Shown: piece by piece, positions 56,101 through 61,354 of the stretch | How the letters are laid out: every line of letters starts with the position of its first letter | Position numbering within the stretch: the stretch's first letter is position 1 | The notes under the pieces: model-generated | Databases searched by the model: none | The model's input: only the letters and a program-made list of their open reading frames with translations | Told to the model about the DNA's origin: nothing | NCBI GenBank assembly: GCA_018241525.1 | Contig: JAFEDR010000010.1 | Span: forward strand, 124,001 to 188,000 | Source of the DNA: Pseudomonadota bacterium | Lineage (GTDB): Bacteria > Pseudomonadota > Gammaproteobacteria > Steroidobacterales > Steroidobacteraceae | Length of the DNA: 64,000 nt | Direction of reading: 5' to 3' | Made by a program: the position numbers and the translations under genes

Positions 56101-56272
56101 GTCGGCGCGCCACGTCGTGACCAGCGCCGCCTGCGACAGCTGCCACTACACGGTCGGCTGGCGACCGGTGAAGCCGGCCACGATCCCGCCGGCGAAGCGA
56201 CCGGCGGTGCCGCGCGGCCGCACGCCGCTGCCGCTGTCGGCGGCACTGCCGGGCGCGGCGGGCCCGGGCTAG
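44147..56272 (+). CDS. Giant exported multiheme c-type cytochrome (106 CXXCH sites)
   Basis: A predicted 4041-residue protein, roughly 400 kDa before hemes. A signal peptide (residues about 10-31; AAWMLGLCVLATQAFG) sends it to the periplasm or beyond. By reading I count 5 CXXCH in an N-terminal cap (about residues 54-150), 91 in thirteen tandem units, 4 in a decayed 14th unit, one CX3CH (DCLTGCH), a Pro/Ala/Arg linker (about 495-545 residues before the end region, nucleotides 55620-55775) and 6 CXXCH in a C-terminal cap. Single His residues lie 7-10 residues before most CXXCH and suit bis-His ligation. Start: GGGGGG precedes the ATG by 6 bases and the signal peptide follows; the frame is open 141 bases further up. 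I see no clear promoter in 43890-44146. The likely role is long-range electron storage or transfer; partners are not in the window. Confidence 0.9.
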   Translation: MWGETGDRLRPRAWRAAWMLGLCVLATQAFGSSRQFDHDSTGYPLVGMHRDAECATCHVDSLFKGTPRDCFSCHSPGSRVGGTTKPARHIVSGPDCSSCHTPFSWIPVAKFNHLNVIGTCSSCHNNVQSQGKSPSHLATAAECNTCHSVSQPWTQALAIPANHIPFAPSVPCTSCHRSSDYAVLPSLADIHANAPSTSVNCAQCHGPGTAPGFAIPAANFSIVTTPPSHLPTDAPCESCHVGPGSSIAATPVGNGARFAGSAVNHAGLTYCSGCHGQGVAPASFYGIARIVVMPASAPPGVAAHIPTAAACDACHVAPAGLVPATATAMVPGTAFQRPVPTTAQIHHGVSGGCSGCHEGGNVWLGASLYPIAPAALTGVASTQYTGFQTRPGTAAGTFQIADPAHPASGDCGACHTRTDYFEGVLKPANHIPTASGAACSNCHRSTDFSVLPSVTDIHANAPSTSADCAQCHDPTVAPGFAIPAANFAIVTTPANHLPSGAACETCHVGAGSSIAATPVLNGAKFAGSAMSHSGVTTCVACHGPAVGATSFAGISRIVVMPATTPAGPAAHVPSGTACEGCHAGSVPAGLVPANATATPPGTGFAAPAPTTAMIHAGVTSGCNACHEGGDAWLDMAQYPIAPAALTGQASTQYTGFQTRPGKTASSFQLADAAHPTSGDCSACHTRTDYFEGVLKPANHIPTATGAACSACHTSTDFAALPTLTNIHANAPSTSANCAQCHGPTVAPGFAIPAANFAIVTTPSNHLPTSASCEACHVGAGSSIAATPVVDGARFANSLMSHAGATTCAPCHGPAVTGSSFVGVSALVTLPPTSPAGPNAHIPAGVACEGCHVAPAGLVAASSSKLPPGTAFQAPAPSTAQIHAGITAGCSACHEGGNVWLDASLYPIAPPALTGLATTQYTGFQTRPGKSGSTYQLVDAVHPASGDCSQCHSNTNYFEAVPKPANHIPTASGAACQNCHTSSDFSVLPTLTNIHANAPSTSANCAQCHGPAVAPGFAIPAANFQIVTMPSGHVPTSAACESCHVGTGSSIAATPVTDGAKFAGSAMNHAGLTTCVGCHGPGVASGTFYGITRLIVMPATSPAGAAAHIPSATSCESCHVAPAGLVAGNATAAVPGSAFQQPAPTTAQIHAGVSSGCSACHEGGNVWLDMGQYPIAPAALTGLTTTQYTGFQTRPGKVAGTFQLADAAHPTSGDCSQCHANTNYFEPLPKPANHIPTASGASCSACHTSTDFSVLPTLTNIHANAPSTSANCAQCHGPTTAPGFAIPAANFTIVTTPSNHLPTSAACESCHVGAGSSVPATPVVDGEKFAGSAMNHAGLTTCAGCHGPAVAAGAFAGITALVGLPPTSPMGPAAHIPSATTCESCHAAPSGLLPANSTKVPPGTGFQSPAPSTGQIHAGVTSGCSNCHEGGNVWLDMGQYPIAPAALTGLTTTQYTGFQTRPGKTAGTFQIADAVHPASGDCSQCHGNTNYFEPLPKPANHIPTASGAACQNCHTSTDFSVLPTLTNIHANAPSTSANCAQCHGPTVAPGFAIPAANFAIVTTPSNHLPTSAPCESCHVGAGSSVTATPVMDGAKFSGSAMNHAGISTCVACHGPAVTGSSFAGVLSIVVMPATSPVGAGAHIPSGTACEGCHQGAMPVGLVPANATRAAPGTLFQAPAPTTAMIHAGVTSGCASCHEGGNVWLDMGQYPIAPTALGGASSTPFTGFQTRPGKTAGTYVVADPAHPATGDCSSCHTRTDYFEGQLKPANHIPTASGATCQNCHTSSDFSVLPTLTAIHAYAPSTSANCAQCHGPTVAPGFAIPAANFTIVTTPANHVPTSAACESCHVGAGSSVAATPVVNGAKFSGSAMNHAGITSCAACHGPTVTGATFVGITTLIAMPPTSPAGPAAHVPSSIACESCHQASMPVGLIPANATRTVPGSLFAAPAPTTTMIHAGVTSGCAACHEGGNVWLGVALYPIAPTALTGLATTQYTGFQTRPGKAAGTYTLLDGAHPATGDCGACHARTDYFEGVLKPANHIPTATGANCGSCHTTTDFSVLPTLTNIHANAPSTSANCAQCHGPSVAPSFAIPAANFAIVTTPSNHLPTSAPCESCHVGAGSSVAATPVVNGAKFSGSTMNHAGLTTCVACHGPTVTGSSFAGITRIVAMPATSPAGAGAHVPSGTACEGCHLGSMPAGSVAANATKSPPGTGFATPVPTTAMIHAGVSSGCAACHEGGNVWLDMGQYPIAPTALTGVATTQYTGFQTRPGKAAGTFSLLDGAHPTTGDCSACHSRTDYFEGLLKPANHIPTATGANCGSCHTSTDFSVLPTLTAIHANAPSTSVNCAQCHGPTVAPGFAIPAANFTIVTTPANHVPTSAPCESCHVGAGSSIAATPVINGAKFSGSAMSHAGLTTCVACHGPTVTGTSFAGITRIIAMPATSPAGAASHIPSSTACEGCHLGSMPSGFVPANAVKTVPGSGFQAPVPTTAMIHAGVTSGCASCHEGGNVWLDVAQYPIAPTALTGVATTQYTGFQTRPGKAAGTFMLLDGAHPTTGDCSACHSRTDYFEGVLKPANHIPTATGANCGSCHTTTDFSVLPTLTAIHANAPSTTANCAQCHGPTVAPGFAIPAANFTIVTTPANHLPTSAPCESCHVGAGSSIAATPVVNGAKFSGSAMSHAGLTTCVACHGPTVTGSSFAGITRIIAMPPTSPAGAASHIPSTTACEGCHLGSTPSAFVPANAVKTVPGSGFEAPVPTTAMIHAGVTSGCTSCHEGGNVWLDMGQYPIAPTALTGVATTQYTGFQTRPGKVAGAFMLLDGAHPTSGDCASCHTRTDYFEGLLKPANHIPTAATAACTSCHTGTDFSVLPTLTAIHANAPSTTANCAQCHGPAVAPGFAIPAANFSIVTTPSNHVPTSAPCESCHVGAGSSIAATPVVNGAKFSGSAMSHAGLTTCVSCHGPAVPPAGFFGIAKVIVMPPTSPMGAASHIPSATACEGCHGAPAGLVPASATKAVPGSGFQTPVPTTAQIHAGITSGCSSCHEGGYQWLDAVTNYPLSPATLSLAGTQYTGFQTRPGKTATATNLADAAHPTSGDCSGCHTRTDYFEGQLKPANHIPTAATATCTNCHTSTDFSVLPTLANIHLYAPSTSTNCSQCHGATVAAGFAIPAANFSIVTLPANHVPTSASCETCHVGTGSSIAATPVPNGAKFSGSAMSHAGLTTCVGCHGPTVAQGTFYGVTKLIVMPPTSPMGSTSHIPSATACESCHGAPAGLVPGSSAKSVPGSGFLSPLPTTAQIHGGISGGCAACHEGGNTWLDMGQYPIVPAALSSVATTQYTGFQTRPGAVAGPFVIADRAHPTSGDCSACHARTDYFEGQLKPANHIPTAASAACNNCHTSTDFSQLPTLANIHLYAPSTSANCSQCHGASVAAGFAIPAANFSIVTLPANHVPTSASCEQCHVGTGSSIAATPVPNGAKFSGSAMSHAGITTCVGCHGPTVTPASFAGITVIVTMPPTSPVGAAAHIPSGTACEGCHLGAAPSALVPANAAHLAPGTAFATPVPTTAMIHAGLTSGCAACHEAGSVWMDVAKYPIAPTAVTGLSTTQYTGFQTRPVAAAGTYNVADAAHPTSGDCSQCHTGTSYFTAQAEPPNHIPTLPGAACATCHTTAGNFAVYTTNLTTLHTAVVSTCSSCHADGKGPFAAATGFTIVQMSTRGVHIPITNVGAPVECNGCHKSVTAFSGTLMSHSAIGDTALAATGNACDACHEYGFRSKFYGVTINWTRDSSTHHICGAPGTPTAPNVTLCTGGGSDCLTGCHEHDNQIPSTYKWRPPRKPAATATPAAPATAPARPGTGPDRRPARHELAQGLLAPADAHAGASPASCATCHDGVHASGLPPTHARVTRACGDCHTTLAWRPVARLDHSDVLARCATCHGPGGSARGKPAGHIASGDDCDSCHTTSAWRPAAFDHRAVIAGSCSTCHNGVAASGKSARHVVTSAACDSCHYTVGWRPVKPATIPPAKRPAVPRGRTPLPLSAALPGAAGPG
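44660..55114 (+). repeat. Thirteen tandem 801/807-bp units within the giant cytochrome
   Basis: Unit starts, taken at the first Cys codon of each, are 44660, 45461, 46268, 47069, 47870, 48671, 49478, 50285, 51092, 51899, 52706, 53507 and 54308; a partial 14th begins at 55115. Every interval is exactly 801 or 807 bases. Units 2, 6-10 and 13 are the longer class, with a two-residue insertion (GSMP type) after the fifth heme motif. Each unit codes for seven CXXCH. The order of first Cys contexts is CxxCH-TSTDF, CAQCH-GP, CESCH-VGAGSS, CVACH-GP, CEGCH, CAACH-EGGNVWL and CSACH-TRTDYFEG. Long blocks between units are nearly identical at the DNA level. Confidence 0.95.
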
Positions 56273-57006
56273 AAGGTGCCGCCGATCTCGACGGTGCGCC
56301 GGCCCGCGGCGTCCGGGGCGCCGAGGAACGCGACCGCCTGGCTGAGCTCGGGCGGGGCGCCCGGCCGGGTCTGGACCTCGCCCGTCAGCGCGTAGCTGCG
56401 GTCGCGGCGGATCAGCAGCTGCGCGCGCACCAGCAGCGGCGCCTTCAGGTCGCGCACCCGGCCGAGCAGCTGCGTCGGCGTGTCGTCGTGGCCGTCGAAG
56501 TCGAGCTCGTAGTCGCCGATCCCGAGCCGCGAGCCGGGCGGCACGAGGCCGAGCAGCTGCACGCGGCCGACGAGCGCGACCGGCCAGCCGCGCTCGAGGC
56601 GCGCGCTCTCGATCGCACCCGCGACGCGGCCCTGCCAGTCGCCGGGGTCGCCCGGGTGCAGCGTGGTCAGCGGCAGCTCGAGCGTGAGATCGCGGCCGGC
56701 GAGGGCGCCACCGGCGGTCGCCGCCAGGCTGCCGCGCAGGAAGCCGTCGCTGCGCGTCACCTCGACGTGGAACGAGAGCTCGCCGACCAGCAGCCGCCCG
56801 GGCTCGAGGCTCCAGGTCAGCGCGCCGAGCGGCACGCCGCGCAGCCGGATCGAGTCGGCGGCACCGCTCCAGGCCGAGCCGCTGACGCCCTCGGCGCGCA
56901 GGTCGGGCGGCAGGTGGTCGACCACCAGCGAGGCCGGCAGCGTCGCGACCGCGACCGCGAGGAACGCGGCGACGCCGACGCCGATGATCACGGTGCGCTG
57001 GCGCAT
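56269..57006 (-). CDS. gspN: Type II secretion system protein GspN
   Basis: A 245-residue bitopic inner-membrane protein. One N-terminal helix (VIIGVGVAAFLAVAVATL, about residues 5-25) is followed by a periplasmic beta-rich domain with the GspN-type segments LPPDLRAEGVSGSAWSGAADSIRLRG and PLGALTWSLEPGRLLVGEL. It is the last gene of gspG-H-I-J-K-L-M-N. Its stop codon overlaps that of the giant cytochrome in a shared CTAG. The ATG at 57006 precedes the helix directly. GspN is often dispensable for secretion; its role is uncertain. Confidence 0.85.
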   Translation of the reverse strand: MRQRTVIIGVGVAAFLAVAVATLPASLVVDHLPPDLRAEGVSGSAWSGAADSIRLRGVPLGALTWSLEPGRLLVGELSFHVEVTRSDGFLRGSLAATAGGALAGRDLTLELPLTTLHPGDPGDWQGRVAGAIESARLERGWPVALVGRVQLLGLVPPGSRLGIGDYELDFDGHDDTPTQLLGRVRDLKAPLLVRAQLLIRRDRSYALTGEVQTRPGAPPELSQAVAFLGAPDAAGRRTVEIGGTF

Positions 57007-57008
57007 GC

Positions 57009-57497
57009 TCAGGAGCGCGCGAACGTCAGGTTGGCGTTGACGCGGCCCGGCGCGTCGGTCTTCTCGAGCGTCGCGGCCTGGATCGACAGACCGTACTCCT
57101 GCTGCACGCGCAGCAGCCACGTCACCAGTTGCGTGAACGAGGCGCCCTCGAAGCGCACGCGCACGCCGCCGATGCCGGAGGGCTCGGTGCCCTTGAGGTT
57201 CATCGCGAGCCCGGCGTCGCGGGTCGTGCGGTCGACGACCGCGACCAGCGACTGGCTCGAGTCGGCCGGCGCCGGCGCGCTGCGCAGCTCCGGCAGCACG
57301 CCCTGGATGTAGGCAACGTCGGCCTGCTTGGCGGCGATGCGCTTCTCGGCGGCGGCGACCGCGCCGTGCAGCCGCAGCACCGTGCCGACGAGGATCAGCA
57401 GCCCCGCGGCGGTCGCGCCGGCGCGCACGATCAGCTGCTCGCGCGGGTTCAGCGCCTGGTACCAGGCCTCGAGGCGCTCCCGCAGCGGCGCGCTCAC
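57009..57497 (-). CDS. gspM: Type II secretion system protein GspM
   Basis: A 162-residue inner-membrane assembly-platform protein. It has a short cytoplasmic start (LRERLEAWYQALNPREQLIV, a usual GspM pattern), one helix (about residues 22-42) and a periplasmic ferredoxin-like domain (GVRVRFEGASFTQLVTWLLRVQQEYGLSIQAATLEKT). It binds GspL. The GTG start overlaps the gspL stop (GTGA); the gene ends 2 bases before gspN. Confidence 0.88.
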   Translation of the reverse strand: MSAPLRERLEAWYQALNPREQLIVRAGATAAGLLILVGTVLRLHGAVAAAEKRIAAKQADVAYIQGVLPELRSAPAPADSSQSLVAVVDRTTRDAGLAMNLKGTEPSGIGGVRVRFEGASFTQLVTWLLRVQQEYGLSIQAATLEKTDAPGRVNANLTFARS

Positions 57498-58744
57498 GAG
57501 CCCGGCCCCTTCAGCTGCAGCCGTCCCTCGTAGCGCTGCTCGCGCTGGTTCGCGCCCTGCAGCTGGGCGTCGAAGCCGCTGCCGCGCGCGGCCTGCTGGA
57601 CGCGATCGAGCGCCGCGACGTCGGGCGCGTCGAGCGTGAGGTCGGTGGTGCCGCCGCGGTAGGACAGCGACTGCAGCTGCGTGCCGGGCGCGGCGGCGAC
57701 CGCGCCGGCGAGCACGCCGAGGGTGCCGAGCAGGCCCTCGTTCGCGGCGGCGCGCACCCGCCGCACGCGGCTCTCGACCAGCAGGCGAAGGTTCGGCTGG
57801 CGGGCGAGGTTGCCGGCACCGGGCAGCGCCTCGCCGGCGGCCGCGCGCAGCGCCTGGTCGACCCGCGCTTCCTCGCCGCGCAGCCGCCACCAGTCGACGC
57901 CGAGCGTCGCGAGATGCAGCAGCACGAAGCCGGCGGCGAGCGCGGCCGGCACGCGCCAGCGCGCCCACTGCCCGGCGAGGCCCTGGCGCGGCAGGAACTC
58001 GCCTTGCAGCAGGCTGATCGGTGGCTCAGTGACCGCGGTCGCGGCATAGAGCGGCAGCACGCCCTCGGCGAGCACCTGCACCTTGAGCGTCGCGACGCGG
58101 TCGCGCAGCGCCTCGATCTCGGCCTGCCGCGCGGCCCAGTCGTCGGCCGCGGCGTAGACCATCAGGTGCTGCTCGCCGGCCGGCTCCTCCCCCGGGCCCG
58201 GGCCGATGCCGGCGACCTCGAGGGCGGCGCCGAGCGGGTCGGCCTCGAGCACGAGCGGCAGCGCTCCCGGGCGGCGCACCGCGAGCCGCGCGCCGTCGAG
58301 CACCAGCACGACGTGCGCGGGGTTCGCGGGCACCGCGAGCGCGTCGGCGTAGACGGCGGCGGGCGTGAGGCCGACGGCGCCGAGCGCGGCGAGCCAGGCG
58401 GCGAGCCGCTCACGCTCGACGGCGACCGTCGGCACGCGGCCGTCCGCGTCCTGGCGGCCGACCGCGAAGTGCATCGCGTCGATCTCGGTGGCGAGCTGCT
58501 CCTCGAGCGCAAACGCGACCAGCCGCGCGAGCGTGCCGCGCCGTGCCGGCAGCACCGGCGCCGCGATCGAGACCTCGGTGCCGGGCACGAGCACCACGAG
58601 GCGGTGTGCGCCCTGCGCGGCGGCGGCAGCGGCGAGCGTGCCGCGGCCGACTTCCGAGACCCGCGCGCCGCGCGCGTCGACGACCAGCCACTCGGCCTCG
58701 TCGGCGGCGGCGGTCGGATAGCGCAGGACGAAGGTCTCAGCCAT
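57494..58744 (-). CDS. gspL: Type II secretion system protein GspL
   Basis: A 416-residue protein that links the GspE ATPase to the assembly platform. The N-terminal cytoplasmic part is actin-like (RLVVLVPGTEVSIAAPVLPARRGTLARLVAFALEEQLATEIDAMHFAVG). A helix at about residue 265 (VPAALAAGFVLLHLATLGV) leads to a periplasmic domain (QLQSLSYRGGTTDLTLDAPDVAALDRVQQAARGSGF). The ATG at 58744 was chosen because family similarity begins there, although the frame is open far upstream. Confidence 0.9.
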   Translation of the reverse strand: MAETFVLRYPTAAADEAEWLVVDARGARVSEVGRGTLAAAAAAQGAHRLVVLVPGTEVSIAAPVLPARRGTLARLVAFALEEQLATEIDAMHFAVGRQDADGRVPTVAVERERLAAWLAALGAVGLTPAAVYADALAVPANPAHVVLVLDGARLAVRRPGALPLVLEADPLGAALEVAGIGPGPGEEPAGEQHLMVYAAADDWAARQAEIEALRDRVATLKVQVLAEGVLPLYAATAVTEPPISLLQGEFLPRQGLAGQWARWRVPAALAAGFVLLHLATLGVDWWRLRGEEARVDQALRAAAGEALPGAGNLARQPNLRLLVESRVRRVRAAANEGLLGTLGVLAGAVAAAPGTQLQSLSYRGGTTDLTLDAPDVAALDRVQQAARGSGFDAQLQGANQREQRYEGRLQLKGPGS

Positions 58745-58746
58745 GG

Positions 58747-59691
58747 TTACTCGCTGCCGAAGCTGCGCAGGATCACGTGGGAATAGCCGCCGGGATCGCG
58801 GTAAAAGAGACTGTACAGGGTGAGTTCCGCAGTGCCAATACTGACCACGATCGTGCCGCGGAAGTAGCTGGAGGTGATGCCGAGCGAGGACTTGAGACTC
58901 GTCAGCTCGGCGGCGCTCAACAGCGAGGTCGCCTGGCTCACGACGTCGGAGGCCATCGGGAAGCAGCCCTTCTGGCGGTTCGTCGCGAGCTGCTTCGGGT
59001 CCTGGCCGAACGCGCTCATGCCGGGCGCGAGCGCATCGAGGAGCTCGCCCGAGGCCGTGCAGGTGTTGATCGTCGTCGGCACCGGCAGCGCCGCGATGTA
59101 CGGCGCGAGCCGCCGGTAGCGATCGATGCCGAAGCCCGGCAGCGCGAGCAGCTCGCTGGTGCTCGAGATCGGCCGGTTCGGCGGCCGGTAGGGCGGGGCG
59201 AGCCCGGTGTAGTAGCCGTCCTCGGCGCCGTCGACGCCGTCCGCGACCTGGTCGACGTCGATCCAGTCGACCAGCAGCGAGGCCCACTTCGGCTCGAGCT
59301 CGAGCCGCGCCAGCAGCCGCTGGAAGACGCCGAACATGTACACGTTCTTGGTGCCGTCGGCGTTGACCAGCGAGTTCACGTTGAAGCGGCCCTGCATGTC
59401 CTCGAGGCCGCCCTCGAGGGTGCCGCCCTCGATCGGCAGCGGCGGCAGCGGCTGCGCCCAGGCCTGCTCGAGCGAGTCGCGGTGCGCGTTCTGGTCGGAC
59501 TGCGCCTTCAGGATCTCCATCGCCCAGGCCTCGGCGCCGAGCCCGACCTCGAAGGCCTGCTCCTGGATCAGGATCGTCGCGCTGCGGCGCTGGTCGAGCG
59601 CGCCGCGCGAGCCGATGCGCGTCGCGAGCACGGTCGCGAGCGCCACCACCACCAGCGCGATGATCAGCGCGACGCCGCGGCTGCGCCTCAC
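58747..59691 (-). CDS. gspK: Type II secretion minor pseudopilin GspK
   Basis: A 314-residue minor pseudopilin. The prepilin-type start RRSRGVALIIALVVVALATVLATR has a Gly before the cleavage site. It lacks the Glu at position 5, as usual for GspK at the pseudopilus tip. The large periplasmic domain includes GRFNVNSLVNADG, DWIDVDQVADGVDGAEDGYYTGL and ISSTSELLALPGFG, all GspK features. The GTG overlaps the gspJ stop (GTGA). Confidence 0.92.
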   Translation of the reverse strand: MRRSRGVALIIALVVVALATVLATRIGSRGALDQRRSATILIQEQAFEVGLGAEAWAMEILKAQSDQNAHRDSLEQAWAQPLPPLPIEGGTLEGGLEDMQGRFNVNSLVNADGTKNVYMFGVFQRLLARLELEPKWASLLVDWIDVDQVADGVDGAEDGYYTGLAPPYRPPNRPISSTSELLALPGFGIDRYRRLAPYIAALPVPTTINTCTASGELLDALAPGMSAFGQDPKQLATNRQKGCFPMASDVVSQATSLLSAAELTSLKSSLGITSSYFRGTIVVSIGTAELTLYSLFYRDPGGYSHVILRSFGSE

Positions 59692-60314
59692 GAGGGCACC
59701 TCGATCAGGCGCGTGATGCGGCCGGCGTCCTTGAGCTCGATCACGACCTCGACCGCGATCGGCCGCAGGCCGAGCGCCGGCGTCGGCGTGCCCTGCGGCT
59801 GGGTCGCGAGCGGCGGCCACTGCTCCTGCCAGGTGCGGCTCGTGTCCATGTAGCGCACGCCGAGCTTGGTGACGTCGCGCAACAGCTCGCGCTGCACCGG
59901 CGTGTTCGACAGCGTCGCGTCGAGCACGGTCAGGTAGTCGCGATAGAGGGTGCCGTTCTCGAGCCGGTAGGTGACCCGCTGCAGCGTGCCGCGCGGCAGG
60001 CCGGCGGGGTTCGGCCAGCCGCCGCGCGTCAGGCTCACGAGGTTCGTCGTGCGCGGATCCGAGAGCAGCGCCGGCACGGCGTTCTGGCCGAGCAGGTCGC
60101 GCACCGGTCGCGGCGCGAGCTGCTCGAAGTCGGTCGCGATCGTGTGCACCGCGAGCTCGATGGCGCGGGTGCGGTCGAAGGCGCTCTCGGTGATCTCGCG
60201 CGAGCGGCGCACGTAGTTCAGCGTCTCGTAGGCGAACGCCGACAGCACCGCCAGCAGGAACACGGCGACCAGCACCTCGATCAGCGTGAAGCCGCGGGCG
60301 GGCGGGCGCTTCAC
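59688..60314 (-). CDS. gspJ: Type II secretion minor pseudopilin GspJ
   Basis: A 208-residue pseudopilin. A short basic leader and the cleavage motif ARGFTLIEVLVAVFLLAVLSAFAYETL (Glu5 present) are followed by a beta-rich domain with AIELAVHTIATDFEQLAPRPVRD and the family's RVTYRLENGTLYRDYLTVLDA. It joins GspI and GspK in the tip complex. The GTG overlaps the gspI stop (GTGA). Confidence 0.92.
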   Translation of the reverse strand: MKRPPARGFTLIEVLVAVFLLAVLSAFAYETLNYVRRSREITESAFDRTRAIELAVHTIATDFEQLAPRPVRDLLGQNAVPALLSDPRTTNLVSLTRGGWPNPAGLPRGTLQRVTYRLENGTLYRDYLTVLDATLSNTPVQRELLRDVTKLGVRYMDTSRTWQEQWPPLATQPQGTPTPALGLRPIAVEVVIELKDAGRITRLIEVPS

Positions 60315-60802
60315 GTGCTGCTCGAGCCGGTCGCGGGCACCGTGGTCGTCAGGCCGCCGCTCGGGTTCGTGCCGCCGCCGCCGGTCGGCAGCGGCAGGTC
60401 CCAGGTCGTCGGCCGCGCCGGCGCCGAGATCTGCACCCGGCCGACGAAGCCGGTGACGGTCGCGACGGTGTCCTTCTCGTCGGACTCGGCGAAGCGCACC
60501 GCGACGTCGATGCGCCGCATGCCCGGCACCTCGGTCTGCGTGACCGCCTGCTGCCACTTCCACTTGCGGCCGGCGTAGTCGAGCTCGCCGCTCGTCTTGT
60601 CGACCGAGGGCAGCGTCGCCTGCAGCCTGAGCTCGGTCAGCTTGTTCTGGCCGATCCAGCTCGCCAGCATCCGGTCGCGCAGGTAGACCGCGTCGCGCGA
60701 GGTGTTGGTGACGACCGCGAGCACCGCGGCGAGGCCGATCGCCGCGATCGCGAGGGCGACCAGCACCTCGATCAGCGTGAAGCCGCTCGCCGCGCGCCTC
60801 AC
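60311..60802 (-). CDS. gspI: Type II secretion minor pseudopilin GspI
   Basis: A 163-residue pseudopilin. Leader RRAASG, then FTLIEVLVALAIAAIGLAAVLAV with Glu5, then the GspI pattern DRMLASWIGQNKLTELRLQ. The C-terminus has an unusual Gly/Thr/Ser-rich tail (PTGGGGTNPSGGLTTTVPATGSSST) after the family domain, about 30 residues longer than usual. GTG start overlaps the gspH stop. Confidence 0.9.
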   Translation of the reverse strand: MRRAASGFTLIEVLVALAIAAIGLAAVLAVVTNTSRDAVYLRDRMLASWIGQNKLTELRLQATLPSVDKTSGELDYAGRKWKWQQAVTQTEVPGMRRIDVAVRFAESDEKDTVATVTGFVGRVQISAPARPTTWDLPLPTGGGGTNPSGGLTTTVPATGSSST

Positions 60803-61335
60803 GGCTGGACCCCCGCGGCGGTGACGGTCAGCGTGCCGTCGGCGTTGCCGGTGGCGCGCCAGCGCAGCTCGCTGCCGTCGCGGCCGAAGGCGAGCTGGTA
60901 CGGCGAGGCGTCGCCGCTCGCGAACAGGAGCACCTGCGGTACGCGCTCGACGCCCGGCTTGTCCTCGGTGAACTCGATCTGCTTGCCCTCGATCTCGAGC
61001 CGGGCGGTGATCCCGGCGGGCAGCGCGTGCGGCGCGTACAGCCGGTCGTCGCTGACGGACTCCCAGCGCTGGCGGCGCGTCACGTAGGTCAGCACCTCGT
61101 AGCCGCCCGGCCCGAAGTGGATGCCGAAGTCGCGGCCCTCGAGCCCGGCCTGCTCGAGCGCGGCGGCGACCACGTCCGCGTAGCGCTCGCCCTCGCCGTC
61201 GAGGCCGCGGTCGCCGCCGAGCACCCCGATCGACAGCACCGCGATGGTGGTCATCACCGCGATGATCACGAGCACCACCAGGATCTCGATCAGCGTGAAG
61301 CCCGCGCCGGCGCGCGGTGGGGCGGTCGCTCGCAT
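60799..61335 (-). CDS. gspH: Type II secretion minor pseudopilin GspH
   Basis: A 178-residue pseudopilin. The leader MRATAPPRAGAG is followed by FTLIEILVVLVIIAVMTTIAVLSI with Glu5, and a GspH-type domain (GERYADVVAAALEQAGLEGRDFGIHFGPGGYEVLTY). The ATG at 61335 lies 19 bases after the gspG stop. GspH is a minor subunit just below the tip complex. Confidence 0.9.
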   Translation of the reverse strand: MRATAPPRAGAGFTLIEILVVLVIIAVMTTIAVLSIGVLGGDRGLDGEGERYADVVAAALEQAGLEGRDFGIHFGPGGYEVLTYVTRRQRWESVSDDRLYAPHALPAGITARLEIEGKQIEFTEDKPGVERVPQVLLFASGDASPYQLAFGRDGSELRWRATGNADGTLTVTAAGVQP

Positions 61336-61354
61336 CGGGCGGCGCCGCCGGCGG

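Noticed and set aside
56176..56272. GlyGly-CTERM sorting tail on the cytochrome that rhombosortase could cut
   Set aside because: The C-terminus is Pro/Ala/Arg-rich and ends GAAGPG; there is no Gly-Gly followed by a membrane helix and basic tail.
52801..57312. Long plus-strand frame running through the cytochrome end and across gspN-M
   Set aside because: It is out of frame with the CXXCH-coding frame, Arg/Pro/Asp-rich throughout and antisense to well-supported gsp genes.
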